A DNA stretch of 64,000 nucleotides from Pontibacter litorisediminis (GCF_029360645.1 NZ_JARDUA010000009.1:62001-126000), one strand, 5' to 3'. Positions 33,454 through 42,804 are shown, numbered from the stretch's first letter. Notes: generated by a model not told the origin, from the sequence alone. Program-made: numbers and translations.

Positions 33454-34425
33454 CTAGCGCTTCTGATACTGCGCGAACTCCTTGGCGAAGTAGGACAGGA
33501 TGATGTCGGCGCCGGCGCGTTTAATGCTTAGCAGACTTTCCAGCATGGCTTTCTCGCCGTCCAGCCAGCCTTTTTGGGCGGCGGCTTTCACCATGGCATA
33601 CTCACCGCTTACGTTATAGGCGGCAATGGGCAGGTGCGAGTTCTCGCGTAGCGACTTAATAATGTCAAGGTAGGCCAGTGCCGGCTTTACCATCAGGTAA
33701 TCCGCGCCCTCGGCAACATCCAGTTCGGCCTCCAGCAGAGCTTCGCGGCTGTTGGCGGGGTTCATCTGGTATGTTTTCTTGTCGCCTTTCTTAGGGGCAG
33801 AGCTCAGGGCGTCGCGGAACGGACCGTAGAAAGCGCTGGCATACTTGGCGGTATAGCTCATGATGCCTACTTTCTGGAAACCATGCTCGTCCAGCACGTG
33901 GCGAAGGTGGGCTACACGTCCGTCCATCATATCCGAAGGGGCCACCACATCGGCACCGGCCTGCGCCTGCGCCAGGGCCATTTTGCCCAGCACCTCCAGC
34001 GTCTCGTCGTTCAGGATCTCGTCGTTCTCCACAATGCCGTCGTGCCCATCGGAGCTGTAAGGGTCCATGGCAATGTCTGAGAAAATCACCACCTCCGGAA
34101 AGTTCCGCTTAATCTCGCGGATGGCTCTGGCGTAGAGGCCGTCCGGGTTATGGCTCTCGGTGGCATACTTGTCTTTCAGCTGCTCCGGTATACTCGGGAA
34201 GGGGGCAAAGGCTTTAACGCCCAGCTCTACACACGAGGCGACCTCCTCCTGCAGCGTATCAATGGAAAAGCGGTTGATGCCCGGCATCGAGTCTACCTCC
34301 ACGCGCTGGTTCTGCCCCTCAATTACGAAGAGCGGGTATATGAAATCGTTTACCCCCAGTGTGGTTTCCTGCACCAGGTTGCGTATGGCCTCCGTTTGGC
34401 GGTTGCGTCTTGGTCTTCTAATCAT
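33454..34425 (-). CDS. hemB: Delta-aminolevulinic acid dehydratase (porphobilinogen synthase)
   Basis: A 323-aa TIM-barrel enzyme that joins two 5-aminolevulinate molecules to porphobilinogen in heme synthesis. Active-site lysines lie in MSYTAKYASAFYGPFRDA and YLMVKPALAYLD. The metal site region is the AMDPYSSDGHDGIV segment, which lacks the cysteine triad of zinc-dependent enzymes and so suggests the magnesium type. N-terminus RRPRRNRQTEAIRNLVQET is canonical. A TACCTTTG promoter element lies about 45 nt upstream. Monocistronic here. Confidence 0.96.
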   Translation of the reverse strand: MIRRPRRNRQTEAIRNLVQETTLGVNDFIYPLFVIEGQNQRVEVDSMPGINRFSIDTLQEEVASCVELGVKAFAPFPSIPEQLKDKYATESHNPDGLYARAIREIKRNFPEVVIFSDIAMDPYSSDGHDGIVENDEILNDETLEVLGKMALAQAQAGADVVAPSDMMDGRVAHLRHVLDEHGFQKVGIMSYTAKYASAFYGPFRDALSSAPKKGDKKTYQMNPANSREALLEAELDVAEGADYLMVKPALAYLDIIKSLRENSHLPIAAYNVSGEYAMVKAAAQKGWLDGEKAMLESLLSIKRAGADIILSYFAKEFAQYQKR

Positions 34426-34468
34426 AACTATAAATTTTTACAGAAAAGCATTCTGTCTTACGTCTCTG

Positions 34469-34476
34469 CAAAGGTA
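34469..34476 (-). promoter_or_regulatory. -7 promoter element for hemB
   Basis: Minus-strand TACCTTTG, an exact TAnnTTTG match, 44 nt upstream of the start codon. It is followed by GCAGAGACG, similar to the bases after other elements of this window. Confidence 0.5.
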
Positions 34477-34680
34477 CGGCTTAATAGGCAGAAAAGCTGA
34501 GTGTTTATGGCAATAGGGCAGGTGTCTGTCGGGAGGAAAAGAGAAGTATAACGGATTGCCTGCATGTGCAGGCAACTTGCCCCAGCAGAGAGACGTGTGG
34601 CAGCGCCAAGCCTGCGGGCAAAAGAAAGAGACGCAATACTTTGCGCCTCTACAGATTCAAAAACAGCTAAATTCTTTCCA

Positions 34681-35586
34681 TTACTGGTCGTCCTCATCCG
34701 GCAGGATCTCCACGTCCTGCACCAGCACGAAGTTCTCGATCTCGCGGGCTCGCGGCGTGTTGGCCAATCCACCTTCGGCCGTCTCTTTATACTTGCGCTC
34801 CATGCTTTCGCCTACCTCGCCCAGGGCCGCCACGCACTGGTCTACCGGTATCACCGGGTCTACGCCGGCAATGGCGAGCTGTGCGGAGGAGAAGGCAATG
34901 GCAGCGGCACTGGCGTTACGCACAATGCAGGGCACCTCCACCAGGCCCGCCACCGGGTCGCACACCAGGCCCAGCATACATTGGATGGTAATAGCCACGG
35001 CATTAAACACCTGCGGCACATCACCGCCCAGGCAGTATACGATGGCACCGGCTGCCATGGCGGCGGCACTGCCTGTTTCGGCCTGGCAACCTCCCACGGC
35101 ACCGGCCAGCGAAGCGTTCTGCTCAATGATCAGGGCGATGCCGGCGGCAATCAGCAGTCCCTCATGAATCTTTCTGTCCTCCAGGCCATGCAGCTCCTGC
35201 AGGGTGGTCAGCGTACCCGGAAGTATACCCGAGGCACCGGCCGTAGGCGCGGCCACCACACGACCCATGCAGGAGTTTACCTCCTTGGCGCCCAGCGCCC
35301 GCGATACCAGCAGCTGAAACTCCGGCGACAGCACCGTAACCGGCGATTTGGCTACTTTTTTGGCGCCGTTGTTCACCATGCCCGAGCGTGACTTCATGTC
35401 CTCGGTAAGGCCAGTCTGCACGGCGTCCTTCATCACCTCATAGGCTTTGGCGATATTCTCCCAGATAAACTCCTCGGTGCGGCCCTTTTGGTCTATTTCG
35501 TACTCCAGCACGGGCTGGTATAGCGGTTCGCTGGTTTCAGCGCAGTGCTTCTGCCAGCTCTTAAAATCAGTGAATAGTAATGACAT
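34681..35586 (-). CDS. sdaA: L-serine ammonia-lyase, iron-sulfur-dependent, alpha subunit
   Basis: 301 aa from the ATG at 35586; the 18-residue extension in the longer frame is not conserved. It is the catalytic alpha domain of the [4Fe-4S] serine dehydratase, which deaminates L-serine to pyruvate. Cluster-region cysteines appear in NSCMGRVVAAPTAGASG, VGGCQAETGSAAAMAAG and LVCDPVAGLVEVPC. The beta domain found in fused enzymes is absent and no beta-subunit gene is adjacent. It is divergent from the APP1-like gene. Confidence 0.92.
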   Translation of the reverse strand: MSLLFTDFKSWQKHCAETSEPLYQPVLEYEIDQKGRTEEFIWENIAKAYEVMKDAVQTGLTEDMKSRSGMVNNGAKKVAKSPVTVLSPEFQLLVSRALGAKEVNSCMGRVVAAPTAGASGILPGTLTTLQELHGLEDRKIHEGLLIAAGIALIIEQNASLAGAVGGCQAETGSAAAMAAGAIVYCLGGDVPQVFNAVAITIQCMLGLVCDPVAGLVEVPCIVRNASAAAIAFSSAQLAIAGVDPVIPVDQCVAALGEVGESMERKYKETAEGGLANTPRAREIENFVLVQDVEILPDEDDQ

Positions 35587-35759
35587 TGTTCTTAACTCCT
35601 TCTGGTTGTGTGGTGGCAGGCCAGTTGGCTTGCCAATCATACAAGTATACGTGTTTCAAAGATAACAAAACCGGTTGCAGGAATCGTTCTTTTGCATACT
35701 TGTATTCTGATGCCAAACTCCGGTAGGTGTGGCTCGTTCAAAAGAAGAAAACCTACTTT

Positions 35760-36908
35760 ATGGCTGCACTAACCCCTGATATAAAAGATAAGCTGTTGAC
35801 CGCCCTGGAGCAGATGGAGCACAGCCTCTCCAAGGCCAAGTTTAAGGTAAAAGACTCCCTGAGCCTGCTGGAGCCCATCAACATAATGCCCTACTACGGC
35901 TTTGGCAATGCGCACTACGTGTACGTAAAGGGGCGCGTGCTGGAAGACGAGAAAGTACATCAGCCCAAAGCAGGCGACGGCGTGCTGACGCACCTGAAGG
36001 ACACTTACAAGCGTTATGAGTCGGATGAGATACCCGGGGTGCGGGTAAAGGCCAGCTTTGCGGGGCAGGAGGTGGAGGTAGAGACGGATGAGGAAGGGTA
36101 TTTTGACGTGGAGTTCAGGCCCGATACTGCCATCGGCTACAGTACCACCGATAACAAGGTGAAGCTGCAGCTGCTGGACCAGAAGACCGGCAAGGACCGG
36201 CTGGAGGCAGAGGCCTATGTGTTTGCGCCAGGCACCGAGGTGGAGTACGGCATCATCTCTGATATAGACGACACGGTGCTGGTATCCAACATCAAGGATT
36301 TTTTGGGGCGGCTCCGGCTGATGCTGATGAAGAACGCCACCGAGCGCAGCCCGTTTCCGGGAGTGGCCGGTTTCTTCCGGGCCTTGTGCAAGGGCAGCGA
36401 CGGCAAGGGGCGGAACCCGCTCTTTTACGTGTCGGGCAGCGAGTGGAACCTGTACGACCTGCTGATCAGCTTCTTCCGCTCGCACGACATCCCCGAAGGC
36501 CCCCTGCTGCTGCGCGACAAAGGCACCCGCCTGGACAGAGGCGACTTTGAGACCAGCGAAGAAGAGTATAAGCTCGAGAAAATACGCCACATCCTCGACA
36601 CTTTTCCGCACCTGAGGTTCATTTGTCTTGGTGATAGCGGGGAGCACGACCCGGAGATATACCAGCAGGTGGTGCAGGAGTATCCAGGGCGTATTCTGGG
36701 CATCTACATCCGGGATGTGACGCCGGACGGGCGCGATAAGGAGGTGCGAAGTATAGCCGAACAGGTAAAGGCGCAGGGCGTGGAAATGGAGCTGGTGGAG
36801 GAGACACTCACTGCAGCCAAACATGCCGTGAAAATGGGTTGGATAAACGAGGAGCAGCTGGAGGACGTAAGGCAGGCATGTGAGGCGGATCAAAAGAAAG
36901 AGAGCTGA
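35760..36908 (+). CDS. APP1-like phosphatase domain protein (DUF2183)
   Basis: 382 aa from the ATG at 35760. The N-terminal ~150 residues are a beta-rich domain (YVYVKGRVLEDEKV, VEVETDEEGYFDVEF). The C-terminal part is the APP1/DUF2183 catalytic domain of the HAD type with SDIDDTVL, the VSGSEWNLYDLL motif and LGDSGEHDPEIY. Homologues include yeast phosphatidate phosphatase App1; bacterial substrates are unproven. No signal peptide, so cytosolic. It overlaps or nearly abuts the acylphosphatase gene, suggesting an operon. Confidence 0.9.
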   Translation: MAALTPDIKDKLLTALEQMEHSLSKAKFKVKDSLSLLEPINIMPYYGFGNAHYVYVKGRVLEDEKVHQPKAGDGVLTHLKDTYKRYESDEIPGVRVKASFAGQEVEVETDEEGYFDVEFRPDTAIGYSTTDNKVKLQLLDQKTGKDRLEAEAYVFAPGTEVEYGIISDIDDTVLVSNIKDFLGRLRLMLMKNATERSPFPGVAGFFRALCKGSDGKGRNPLFYVSGSEWNLYDLLISFFRSHDIPEGPLLLRDKGTRLDRGDFETSEEEYKLEKIRHILDTFPHLRFICLGDSGEHDPEIYQQVVQEYPGRILGIYIRDVTPDGRDKEVRSIAEQVKAQGVEMELVEETLTAAKHAVKMGWINEEQLEDVRQACEADQKKES

Positions 36909-36936
36909 TGTAACCGCAAAAATTATACTTTATACT

Positions 36937-37221
36937 ATGGAGAAAGAGAAAAAGCGCGTGGCCATGCGCGTGCATGGCAAGGTACAGGGGGTGTTCTTCA
37001 GGGCCAGCACACAGGAGAAGGCGCAGGAGCTTGGCCTAACGGGCTTTGTGCAGAACGAGCCCGACGGCACGGTATACCTGGAAGCCGAGGGAGACGCCGG
37101 AGCCCTGAAGCAATTGGAGCAGTGGGCACATGATGGCCCCCGCCGCGCCGAGGTGGCAAAAGTAGAGGTGGAGGAGAAGCAGGAACTGCAAGGGTTTGAA
37201 GATTTTGAGCAGCGGCGGTAG
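36937..37221 (+). CDS. acyP: Acylphosphatase
   Basis: 94 aa from the ATG at 36937; a longer frame starting inside the previous gene is less likely. The family signature is complete: RVHGKVQGVFFRAS carries the phosphate-binding loop and catalytic arginine, and TGFVQNEPDGTVYLEAEG carries the catalytic asparagine. It hydrolyses carboxyl-phosphate bonds. It starts 28 nt after the APP1-like gene, probably on the same transcript. The N-terminus is unusually basic (MEKEKKRVAM). Confidence 0.93.
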   Translation: MEKEKKRVAMRVHGKVQGVFFRASTQEKAQELGLTGFVQNEPDGTVYLEAEGDAGALKQLEQWAHDGPRRAEVAKVEVEEKQELQGFEDFEQRR

Positions 37222-37293
37222 GGGGAAATGTGTTGGAATATGCACAAGTAAGTATTAACTTCATCCTATACAATTGTTCCCTATCCAAGACCT

Positions 37294-38292
37294 ATGAATA
37301 CCAGAATCCTCCATTGCTCGACCTCTGTTGAAAATTATAATATGTGCATTGAGCACAGCGTAGCAGGCTTTTCAAATCGGGCTCCTCAACAGGGTGATTT
37401 AGTTTATTTGGCAGTAAAGGTCGGGAAGAAAACGCTTTGCGGCGCACGCTTTATACTCAATGAAACAACCAATTATAGGCCTTGGCCTGATGGGGAGAGA
37501 TACGTACACGCCTTAACTGTAAAAGATGTTGAATTTTGCCAGCCCTTTGATATGGCTCTGTTGTCAGAAGCAGGAGGGAAACACTGGAGCATCATGTATG
37601 TGCAGGCATCAAAGCCTATCCATGATAAAACAGCATGTGAACTGTTAGACCACAAATTCAGGACGAACAAAGTTGATCAATTTATTCCTTTTGAAGTTGC
37701 ACCACCTGTGCCTGTTGATGTTGTAGAGCCAACGCCAGCCTCCCCTGATAAAACATCGGATGAAGCACCACTTACCCGAGACTCCATAAGAATTCAGGCT
37801 AAACTTGCTGAGATTGGAGACCGCATGGGGTATAGCATATGGCTTCCCAGGAACGACAGAAGCAGGGTTTTGGAAGTATGGCAGTCTCAGAAAAGTTCTG
37901 TGCTGAACGACCTGCCACTTAACTATGATCTTGACACCATAAAAACTATCGAGAACATTGATGTGCTTTGGATTAAAGGCCGAACTATCGTTCGTGCCTT
38001 TGAGATAGAGCACACAACATCAATTTACTCAGGCATACTTAGGATGGCCGATTTAATGGCTCTCCAGCCTAACCTCAACATTAAAGCTCACATTGTTGCT
38101 CCCTCAGAAAGAAAAGCGAAAGTGATGCAGGAACTTTCCAGACCTGTTTTTAGGCATGTACTAGCTAACACATGTACTTTTATATCCTACACTTCTATAG
38201 AGGAATTGGCAAGTGAGAAGAGACTTGAGTTTATGTCGGACGCTGTATTAAATGTATATTCGGAGTTGGCGAAAGACTATATAGCAGTCTAA
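37294..38292 (+). CDS. Probable EVE-like domain fused to PD-(D/E)xK-like nuclease domain
   Basis: A 332-aa soluble two-domain protein. Residues 1-135 resemble the EVE/PUA-like fold that reads modified bases (NYNMCIEHSVAGFSN, GDLVYLAVK, YVHALTVKDVEF), then a Pro/Asp-rich linker (136-160). Residues 162-332 match a restriction-endonuclease-like domain I associate with many uncharacterised proteins: MGYSIWLPRNDRS, NIDVLWIKGRTIVRAFEIEHTTSIYSGILRMADL and HIVAPSERKAKV. D223, E237 and E239 could be the metal site, with His in place of the usual lysine. The base composition is AT-rich compared with neighbours, so it is probably acquired. A modification-sensing restriction enzyme is inferred. Confidence 0.6.
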   Translation: MNTRILHCSTSVENYNMCIEHSVAGFSNRAPQQGDLVYLAVKVGKKTLCGARFILNETTNYRPWPDGERYVHALTVKDVEFCQPFDMALLSEAGGKHWSIMYVQASKPIHDKTACELLDHKFRTNKVDQFIPFEVAPPVPVDVVEPTPASPDKTSDEAPLTRDSIRIQAKLAEIGDRMGYSIWLPRNDRSRVLEVWQSQKSSVLNDLPLNYDLDTIKTIENIDVLWIKGRTIVRAFEIEHTTSIYSGILRMADLMALQPNLNIKAHIVAPSERKAKVMQELSRPVFRHVLANTCTFISYTSIEELASEKRLEFMSDAVLNVYSELAKDYIAV

Positions 38293-38422
38293 CTCCTCCT
38301 TCGCCATTGTTGGTGTTATCACCAACAATCTATACTTCTGCAGCCAAACTGCTTGCTGGTGAAAACACGCAGCAAGGGCGGCGGTTTAATCATGTTCCTC
38401 GCTTCAATGTTATACTTGCTAC

Positions 38423-38980
38423 ATGCCCCTCCTCACCCTCCTCCAGCAAATCCCATACCTCGCCCCGGAAGACGTAGCCGCCCTGGAGGCGCGGTGGCAG
38501 AAGCGGGTGCAGCTAAACAGGTATGATTTCCTGATCCGGCAGGGGCAGGTGGAGCAGGGCTTATACTTTGTGGAGAGCGGCGCGCTGCGCATTTACTACC
38601 CACTCCCCGACGAGGACATCTGCGTGGGTTTTGGCTATCCGAACACACTGCTCGTTTCCTTCCCCTCCTTCGTGGCCGGCAAACCTTCCGATTACTACAT
38701 CCAGGCCCTGCGCAAGAGCGAACTGCGCGGCATCAGCAAAACAGATTTTATGCAGCTGGTAGAGGAGCGGCCTAACATTAAACATTTCTGGTACGAGCAG
38801 CTGGAGAAGGCGCTGGTGGGAAAGATAGAGCGCGAGGTAGACCTGCTGCTGCCCGAGCCGGAGCAACGCCTGCAGCGCGTACTGCAGCGCAGCCCGCACC
38901 TGTTCCAGCACATCCCCAAAAAGTATATTGCCTCCTACCTGCGCATGTCCCCGGAAACGCTGAGCCGATTAAAGGTGTAA
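38423..38980 (+). CDS. Crp/Fnr family transcriptional regulator
   Basis: A 185-aa regulator. The cNMP-binding-like beta-roll (about 25-120) has LIRQGQVEQGLYFVESGALRIYY. The C-terminal winged helix ends in IPKKYIASYLRMSPETLSRLKV, the usual Bacteroidota ending for this subfamily, so the short C-terminus is normal. The ligand is unknown; such proteins in this phylum often lack the cAMP-contact residues. The neighbour upstream is the EVE/nuclease gene, but codon use and GC content here are those of the core genome. Confidence 0.88.
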   Translation: MPLLTLLQQIPYLAPEDVAALEARWQKRVQLNRYDFLIRQGQVEQGLYFVESGALRIYYPLPDEDICVGFGYPNTLLVSFPSFVAGKPSDYYIQALRKSELRGISKTDFMQLVEERPNIKHFWYEQLEKALVGKIEREVDLLLPEPEQRLQRVLQRSPHLFQHIPKKYIASYLRMSPETLSRLKV

Positions 38981-38987
38981 GTATGGT

Positions 38988-39674
38988 TTACAGGCTATTG
39001 TAATAAGTTACTAGCTTAGCCAGGTCTAAATCGGTTTTGAAGTCAATCCTATTCTTCTTAGCGTAAGCCTCAAGCTCTGAACTCTGACTGCCAAATGCTT
39101 CTAGAAATCCTTTCTTAGAATTCTTGATTTTAGTTATTTCAGTAGGAGTCGCAATAAAATAGGTCTCAACTGATTTTACATGCTGCTCTTTAACAGAAGA
39201 GCCATATGGCACCTGCTCTACAATTGTTTTCTTTGTTCTCTTTAATAGTGTAACGTTGCCTTCTGCCAATATCTCGTAAAACGTTGATTTGTCCCCGCCA
39301 TCCACAACAGGATAGCCCTTTCTGAACTTCTTACCGCCGTTAGCCTTATCGTCCCCTTTTTCCCGAATTGTAAACTCGTATACAGGGTCTACAAATTCCT
39401 GCGGCTCACCGTCTCCACCATTAAAAACCACTTGGTCTTCAAGCTGGTCATACATGATCTGCCCCTCAAACTCAAGTCCGTTCATCAATTTAACTAACCC
39501 ATTGCTCCAGGCATCATACAAGTAAGGTGAACCCTTAAGGGCGGAGTGGTCTTTAACTCTCAGTCGTCTGCCTTGAATATCTTTAGGCACCTGTATGTAC
39601 TGGGCTAGCACCTCTGTTCCGGAAAATACAGTTATAAGAACTACAACTGTAATTTTGAATAGTAGTTTGACCAT
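38988..39674 (-). CDS. Secreted protein of unknown function, tandem paralogue 1
   Basis: A 228-aa protein with a signal peptide ending VLAQ. The mature part shares a clear pattern with the next gene: GSPYLYDAWSNGLVKLMNG, LMYD/IMYDQLEDQVVFNGGDG, KKFRKGYPVVDGG, FYEILAEGNVTLLKR, PYGSSVKEQ, and a C-terminal LVTYYNSL. I recognise no enzyme motif; the repeated small-domain pattern is seen in Bacteroidota exported proteins of unknown role. AT-rich compared with the flanks. Confidence 0.75.
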   Translation of the reverse strand: MVKLLFKITVVVLITVFSGTEVLAQYIQVPKDIQGRRLRVKDHSALKGSPYLYDAWSNGLVKLMNGLEFEGQIMYDQLEDQVVFNGGDGEPQEFVDPVYEFTIREKGDDKANGGKKFRKGYPVVDGGDKSTFYEILAEGNVTLLKRTKKTIVEQVPYGSSVKEQHVKSVETYFIATPTEITKIKNSKKGFLEAFGSQSSELEAYAKKNRIDFKTDLDLAKLVTYYNSL

Positions 39675-39823
39675 ACGTAGTTTGTTTTGCTTTATATAAA
39701 ATTAGTTATATACAGTTAAAATGCAAAGCTTATTTAATGAGTATCATATTTCGTCGAAGTAAATAAAGTCTAGCTCTATATTAATGGCTTCAGATCCTGC
39801 CAGGAATATTCGCGGTTATATAT

Positions 39824-40507
39824 TCACAAACTATTATAGTAATTAACCAGTTGAGCTATATCGCTGTCGTTGCGCAGGTTTAGGCGGTGAGCTTTGATGT
39901 ATTTTTCCAGCTCGGAAACCTTGCCCGGGAGCGCACCAAGCACAGACTTCTTATCTAGTTTTATTTTCTCAAGCTTATCAACCTTGGCAATGTAGTAGGA
40001 GGCATTATCCTGGAACTTCTTAACCTTGGTAGCAGAGCCGTAAGGCATTTCCTCAAAGACGTTCTTGTAGTACCTTTTTAGCAGCTGTACATTCTCTCCA
40101 TCAGTAAGCACCTCATAAAAAGCACCTGGACTTGCGGCGTCAACAGGAGTGTATCCTTTTCTAAAGTTTTTCTTCTTTTTTATACCTCCATCGTTCTGGT
40201 AAAGAGAGAACTTTACCACAGGCTTGAGGAATGTCTGTGCCTGCTCATCATCACCTTTAAAAATTACCTCATCATTCATCAGGTCATACATCAGGTCTAA
40301 TCCCTCAAATATGATTCCGTCGGCAAGCGTAACGTCTCCCTTCCTCCAGTCGCTGAACAAATACTGAGAGCCTTGCACATCTAGATACTGTTTAGTTTGT
40401 AAAGGCCTGCCCATAGCGTCTGCTATAACAACTTGAGCTATAGCACTGCTGAAGCATGCACAAACTATAACTAAGGCTAAGATGAGGCGAAGCAGAGGAA
40501 TCTTCAT
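39824..40507 (-). CDS. Secreted protein of unknown function, tandem paralogue 2
   Basis: A 227-aa paralogue of the adjacent gene, with signal peptide (LALVIVCACFSSAIAQ). Matching segments are GSQYLFSDWRKGDVTLADG, LMYDLMNDEVIFKGDD, KNFRKGYTPVDAA, FYEVLTDGENVQLLKRY, MPYGSATKV and the identical end LVNYYNSL. The two lie 149 nt apart on the same strand. No catalytic motif is visible. The AT-rich composition and lack of the AAGTATA word typical of the core suggest acquisition. Confidence 0.75.
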   Translation of the reverse strand: MKIPLLRLILALVIVCACFSSAIAQVVIADAMGRPLQTKQYLDVQGSQYLFSDWRKGDVTLADGIIFEGLDLMYDLMNDEVIFKGDDEQAQTFLKPVVKFSLYQNDGGIKKKKNFRKGYTPVDAASPGAFYEVLTDGENVQLLKRYYKNVFEEMPYGSATKVKKFQDNASYYIAKVDKLEKIKLDKKSVLGALPGKVSELEKYIKAHRLNLRNDSDIAQLVNYYNSL

Positions 40508-40681
40508 AAACTTATCAGATTTTAAGTTTTAATTAAATATATGATATTTGATCATAGGGGCAAAAAGTTTGTATAATTATTTGATGTGCGCCTCCTGGAA
40601 GCATAAATCTTGATTCGTGTCAAGGATTGGCGCGTATAACCTGCTGTATCTTTGTGCTGTACAAGATAAAACCATGAAGCC

Positions 40682-41236
40682 ATGACCACACTAGAGCAAC
40701 TATCCCAAACCACCAGAAGCCTTTCCCAAACTGTAGCGCAGGGTTTCGACTCGCTGAGCCTGGTAGACCTGAACTACAAGCCCGCCTCCGACAGCTGGAG
40801 CATGCTGGAGTGCCTGGAGCACCTGAATCGCTACAGCCGCTATTATAACCCAGCTCTGGCCAAAGCCATTGCCCAGAACGCTGTCGGGAATAATATGCCA
40901 AGTATAACCTACAGCTGGCTGGGCCGAAAATCGCTGGAGATGGTGCGGCCGCAGAACCTGAAGAAGCACAAGACCGTGAAGCACATGAACCCCAACAACA
41001 GCCAACTGACGCGTGCCACGATGCAGGAGTTTCTGCAGCACCAACAGGAGTTGCTCCACCTGCTGGATGACGCCAAAAAGGCCGATATTGGCAAAAGAGC
41101 TGTGCCAGTGGAGTTTTTTAAGCTGTTGAAACTGCGGATCGGCGAGGCGCTGGAGTTTGTGGTGGCGCACCAGGAGCGGCATGTATTGCAGGCGCTGCGG
41201 GTAAAGCAGCAGCTGGCGCAGCAGGCAGCTGCCTAG
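40682..41236 (+). CDS. DinB family protein
   Basis: A 184-aa four-helix protein of the DinB/YfiT superfamily. Conserved parts are SWSMLECLEHLNRY near residue 40, which carries the first metal histidine, and VVAHQERHVLQALRV near the C-terminus with the other two. Members are metal-dependent thiol-transferases or hydrolases acting on small molecules; the exact reaction is unknown here. The stop codon lies 1 nt from the stop of the convergent thioredoxin-NHL gene. Confidence 0.87.
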   Translation: MTTLEQLSQTTRSLSQTVAQGFDSLSLVDLNYKPASDSWSMLECLEHLNRYSRYYNPALAKAIAQNAVGNNMPSITYSWLGRKSLEMVRPQNLKKHKTVKHMNPNNSQLTRATMQEFLQHQQELLHLLDDAKKADIGKRAVPVEFFKLLKLRIGEALEFVVAHQERHVLQALRVKQQLAQQAAA

Positions 41237-41237
41237 T

Positions 41238-42674
41238 TTATACTTTGGCAGGCGCGAAGCTCACCTGCACTTCCTGCTTCTTGCCAGAATGAATGTCCAC
41301 CGTAAACAATTGGTGGCTGTTGGTACTTGTTACCCATAGCTGCCCGTTCAGAAAAATAATATCGTTGGGCTCATGTAGGCCGTCGGTAAGGGTGCGTATG
41401 CGCCGGCGCTGCATATCCAGCACCTTTATCTTGCCGTTGTAAGTGTCGGCAATGTATACGTTGCTGTCGATCACCTCCAGGCCTACGCAGTGCTGCAGCA
41501 GTGCATCGTCCGTGTCGCCGTCCACATCGCCAAAGTCGAAGAGGCCTCTGCCAAGCGGGGTAAGCACCATGCCTGTTTCTGTGTTCACGGTACGAATGGC
41601 GCTGGCTTCGGCGTCAGCTACGTACAGTACCGGGCCTTTTATGGCTAGTCCGCTGGGTTGGTTGAAGGCAGCTTCGTGCAGCGGCCCGTCGGTGAGGGCC
41701 TCGCGGCCACTGCCGGCAAAGCGGTATACTTTTTCGGTAACTAGATCCATGCGCAGGAGCTGGTGGTTGCCGGCGTTGGCGACAAACATGCTGTTACCAT
41801 AGATGTAGAGGTCCCAGGGGCTGTTAGGGTTTACCGGCTCGTTCAGCTTATCATCCAGGAAGTAATAGCCCAACTCCCCGGTGCCCGCTGCCGTGTATAC
41901 TTGCCGGGCCTCCAGGTCTACCTTGCGGATGGCGTTGTTCTTGGCGTCAGCCACGTAAAGTATACTTTCGTGCAGCGCCAGGCCGTGCGGCTCATAAAAG
42001 GTTGCCTCTTCGTAGCTGCCATTCTTAAAGCCCTGTTCCCCGCTGCCAATTGTCTCCAGCACCTGTCCCTGCTGGCTAAGCTTCAGGATGCGGTTGTGGC
42101 CGCTGTCGGAGAGGTAGATGTTGCCTTCCGAGTCGCTAATCAGCTTGGACGGAAAGTATAAAGCATCCTCCTGTATTGGTGCATGCTCCACGTGGAAACG
42201 AATGGACTCGCGGTTCAGCTGGCTTTGATGCTCCGCCAGCAGCCGCTCAATGTAGGGCCGCACCGTATTATACACATTCTCTCCGGCATGCTGGCCAATT
42301 ACCTTGCCGTTCGGATCTATGAGTACGGTGGTAGGCCAGGCACGTATGCCGTACTGGTTCCAGATCTTGTAATCCGCATCGTTTACCACCGGGTGCTCTA
42401 TGCCAAACTTGCGGATGGCCTGCAGGATGGTCCCGTTCTGCTTCTCAGCATCGAACTTGGCAGAGTGTATCCCCACTACCACCAACACATCGGCGTACTC
42501 CTCCTCCAGCCGCTGTAGGTCTGGCACAATATGCTGGCAGTTGATGCAGCCAAAGGTCCAGAAGTCGAGCAGTACGATCTTGCCTGCAAAATCTTTGATG
42601 GACCAGTTCCTGTAGGTGTTGAGCCAGCCGTGTTCGGTGTTTATTTCTGGTGCGTTTACGCGTCCGGTAAGCAT
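41238..42674 (-). CDS. Thioredoxin-like / NHL-repeat protein (NHLRC2-like)
   Basis: 478 aa without a signal peptide. The N-terminal 150 residues are a TlpA-like thioredoxin fold with active site FGCINCQHI (CxxC) and the cis-proline segment AWPTTVLID. From about 165 to the end, several NHL repeats form a beta-propeller (LYFPSKLISDSEGNIYLSDSGHNRILKL, EPHGLALHESILYVADAKNNAIRKVDL). The architecture equals animal NHLRC2. It is probably a cytosolic redox or scaffold protein; partner unknown. Convergent with dinB. Confidence 0.9.
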   Translation of the reverse strand: MLTGRVNAPEINTEHGWLNTYRNWSIKDFAGKIVLLDFWTFGCINCQHIVPDLQRLEEEYADVLVVVGIHSAKFDAEKQNGTILQAIRKFGIEHPVVNDADYKIWNQYGIRAWPTTVLIDPNGKVIGQHAGENVYNTVRPYIERLLAEHQSQLNRESIRFHVEHAPIQEDALYFPSKLISDSEGNIYLSDSGHNRILKLSQQGQVLETIGSGEQGFKNGSYEEATFYEPHGLALHESILYVADAKNNAIRKVDLEARQVYTAAGTGELGYYFLDDKLNEPVNPNSPWDLYIYGNSMFVANAGNHQLLRMDLVTEKVYRFAGSGREALTDGPLHEAAFNQPSGLAIKGPVLYVADAEASAIRTVNTETGMVLTPLGRGLFDFGDVDGDTDDALLQHCVGLEVIDSNVYIADTYNGKIKVLDMQRRRIRTLTDGLHEPNDIIFLNGQLWVTSTNSHQLFTVDIHSGKKQEVQVSFAPAKV

Positions 42675-42804
42675 AGTAAAGTCTGTTTTCGAGTTTGATA
42701 GCGTGCTATAGGTGTTACAGGTTTGGGAGGTGATTTGTTTACCTCCCCCTCTCCTAAAAACAGGAAAGAGTGCTGCAGGTATAAACCCACCCTTAACTCT
42801 TGCT

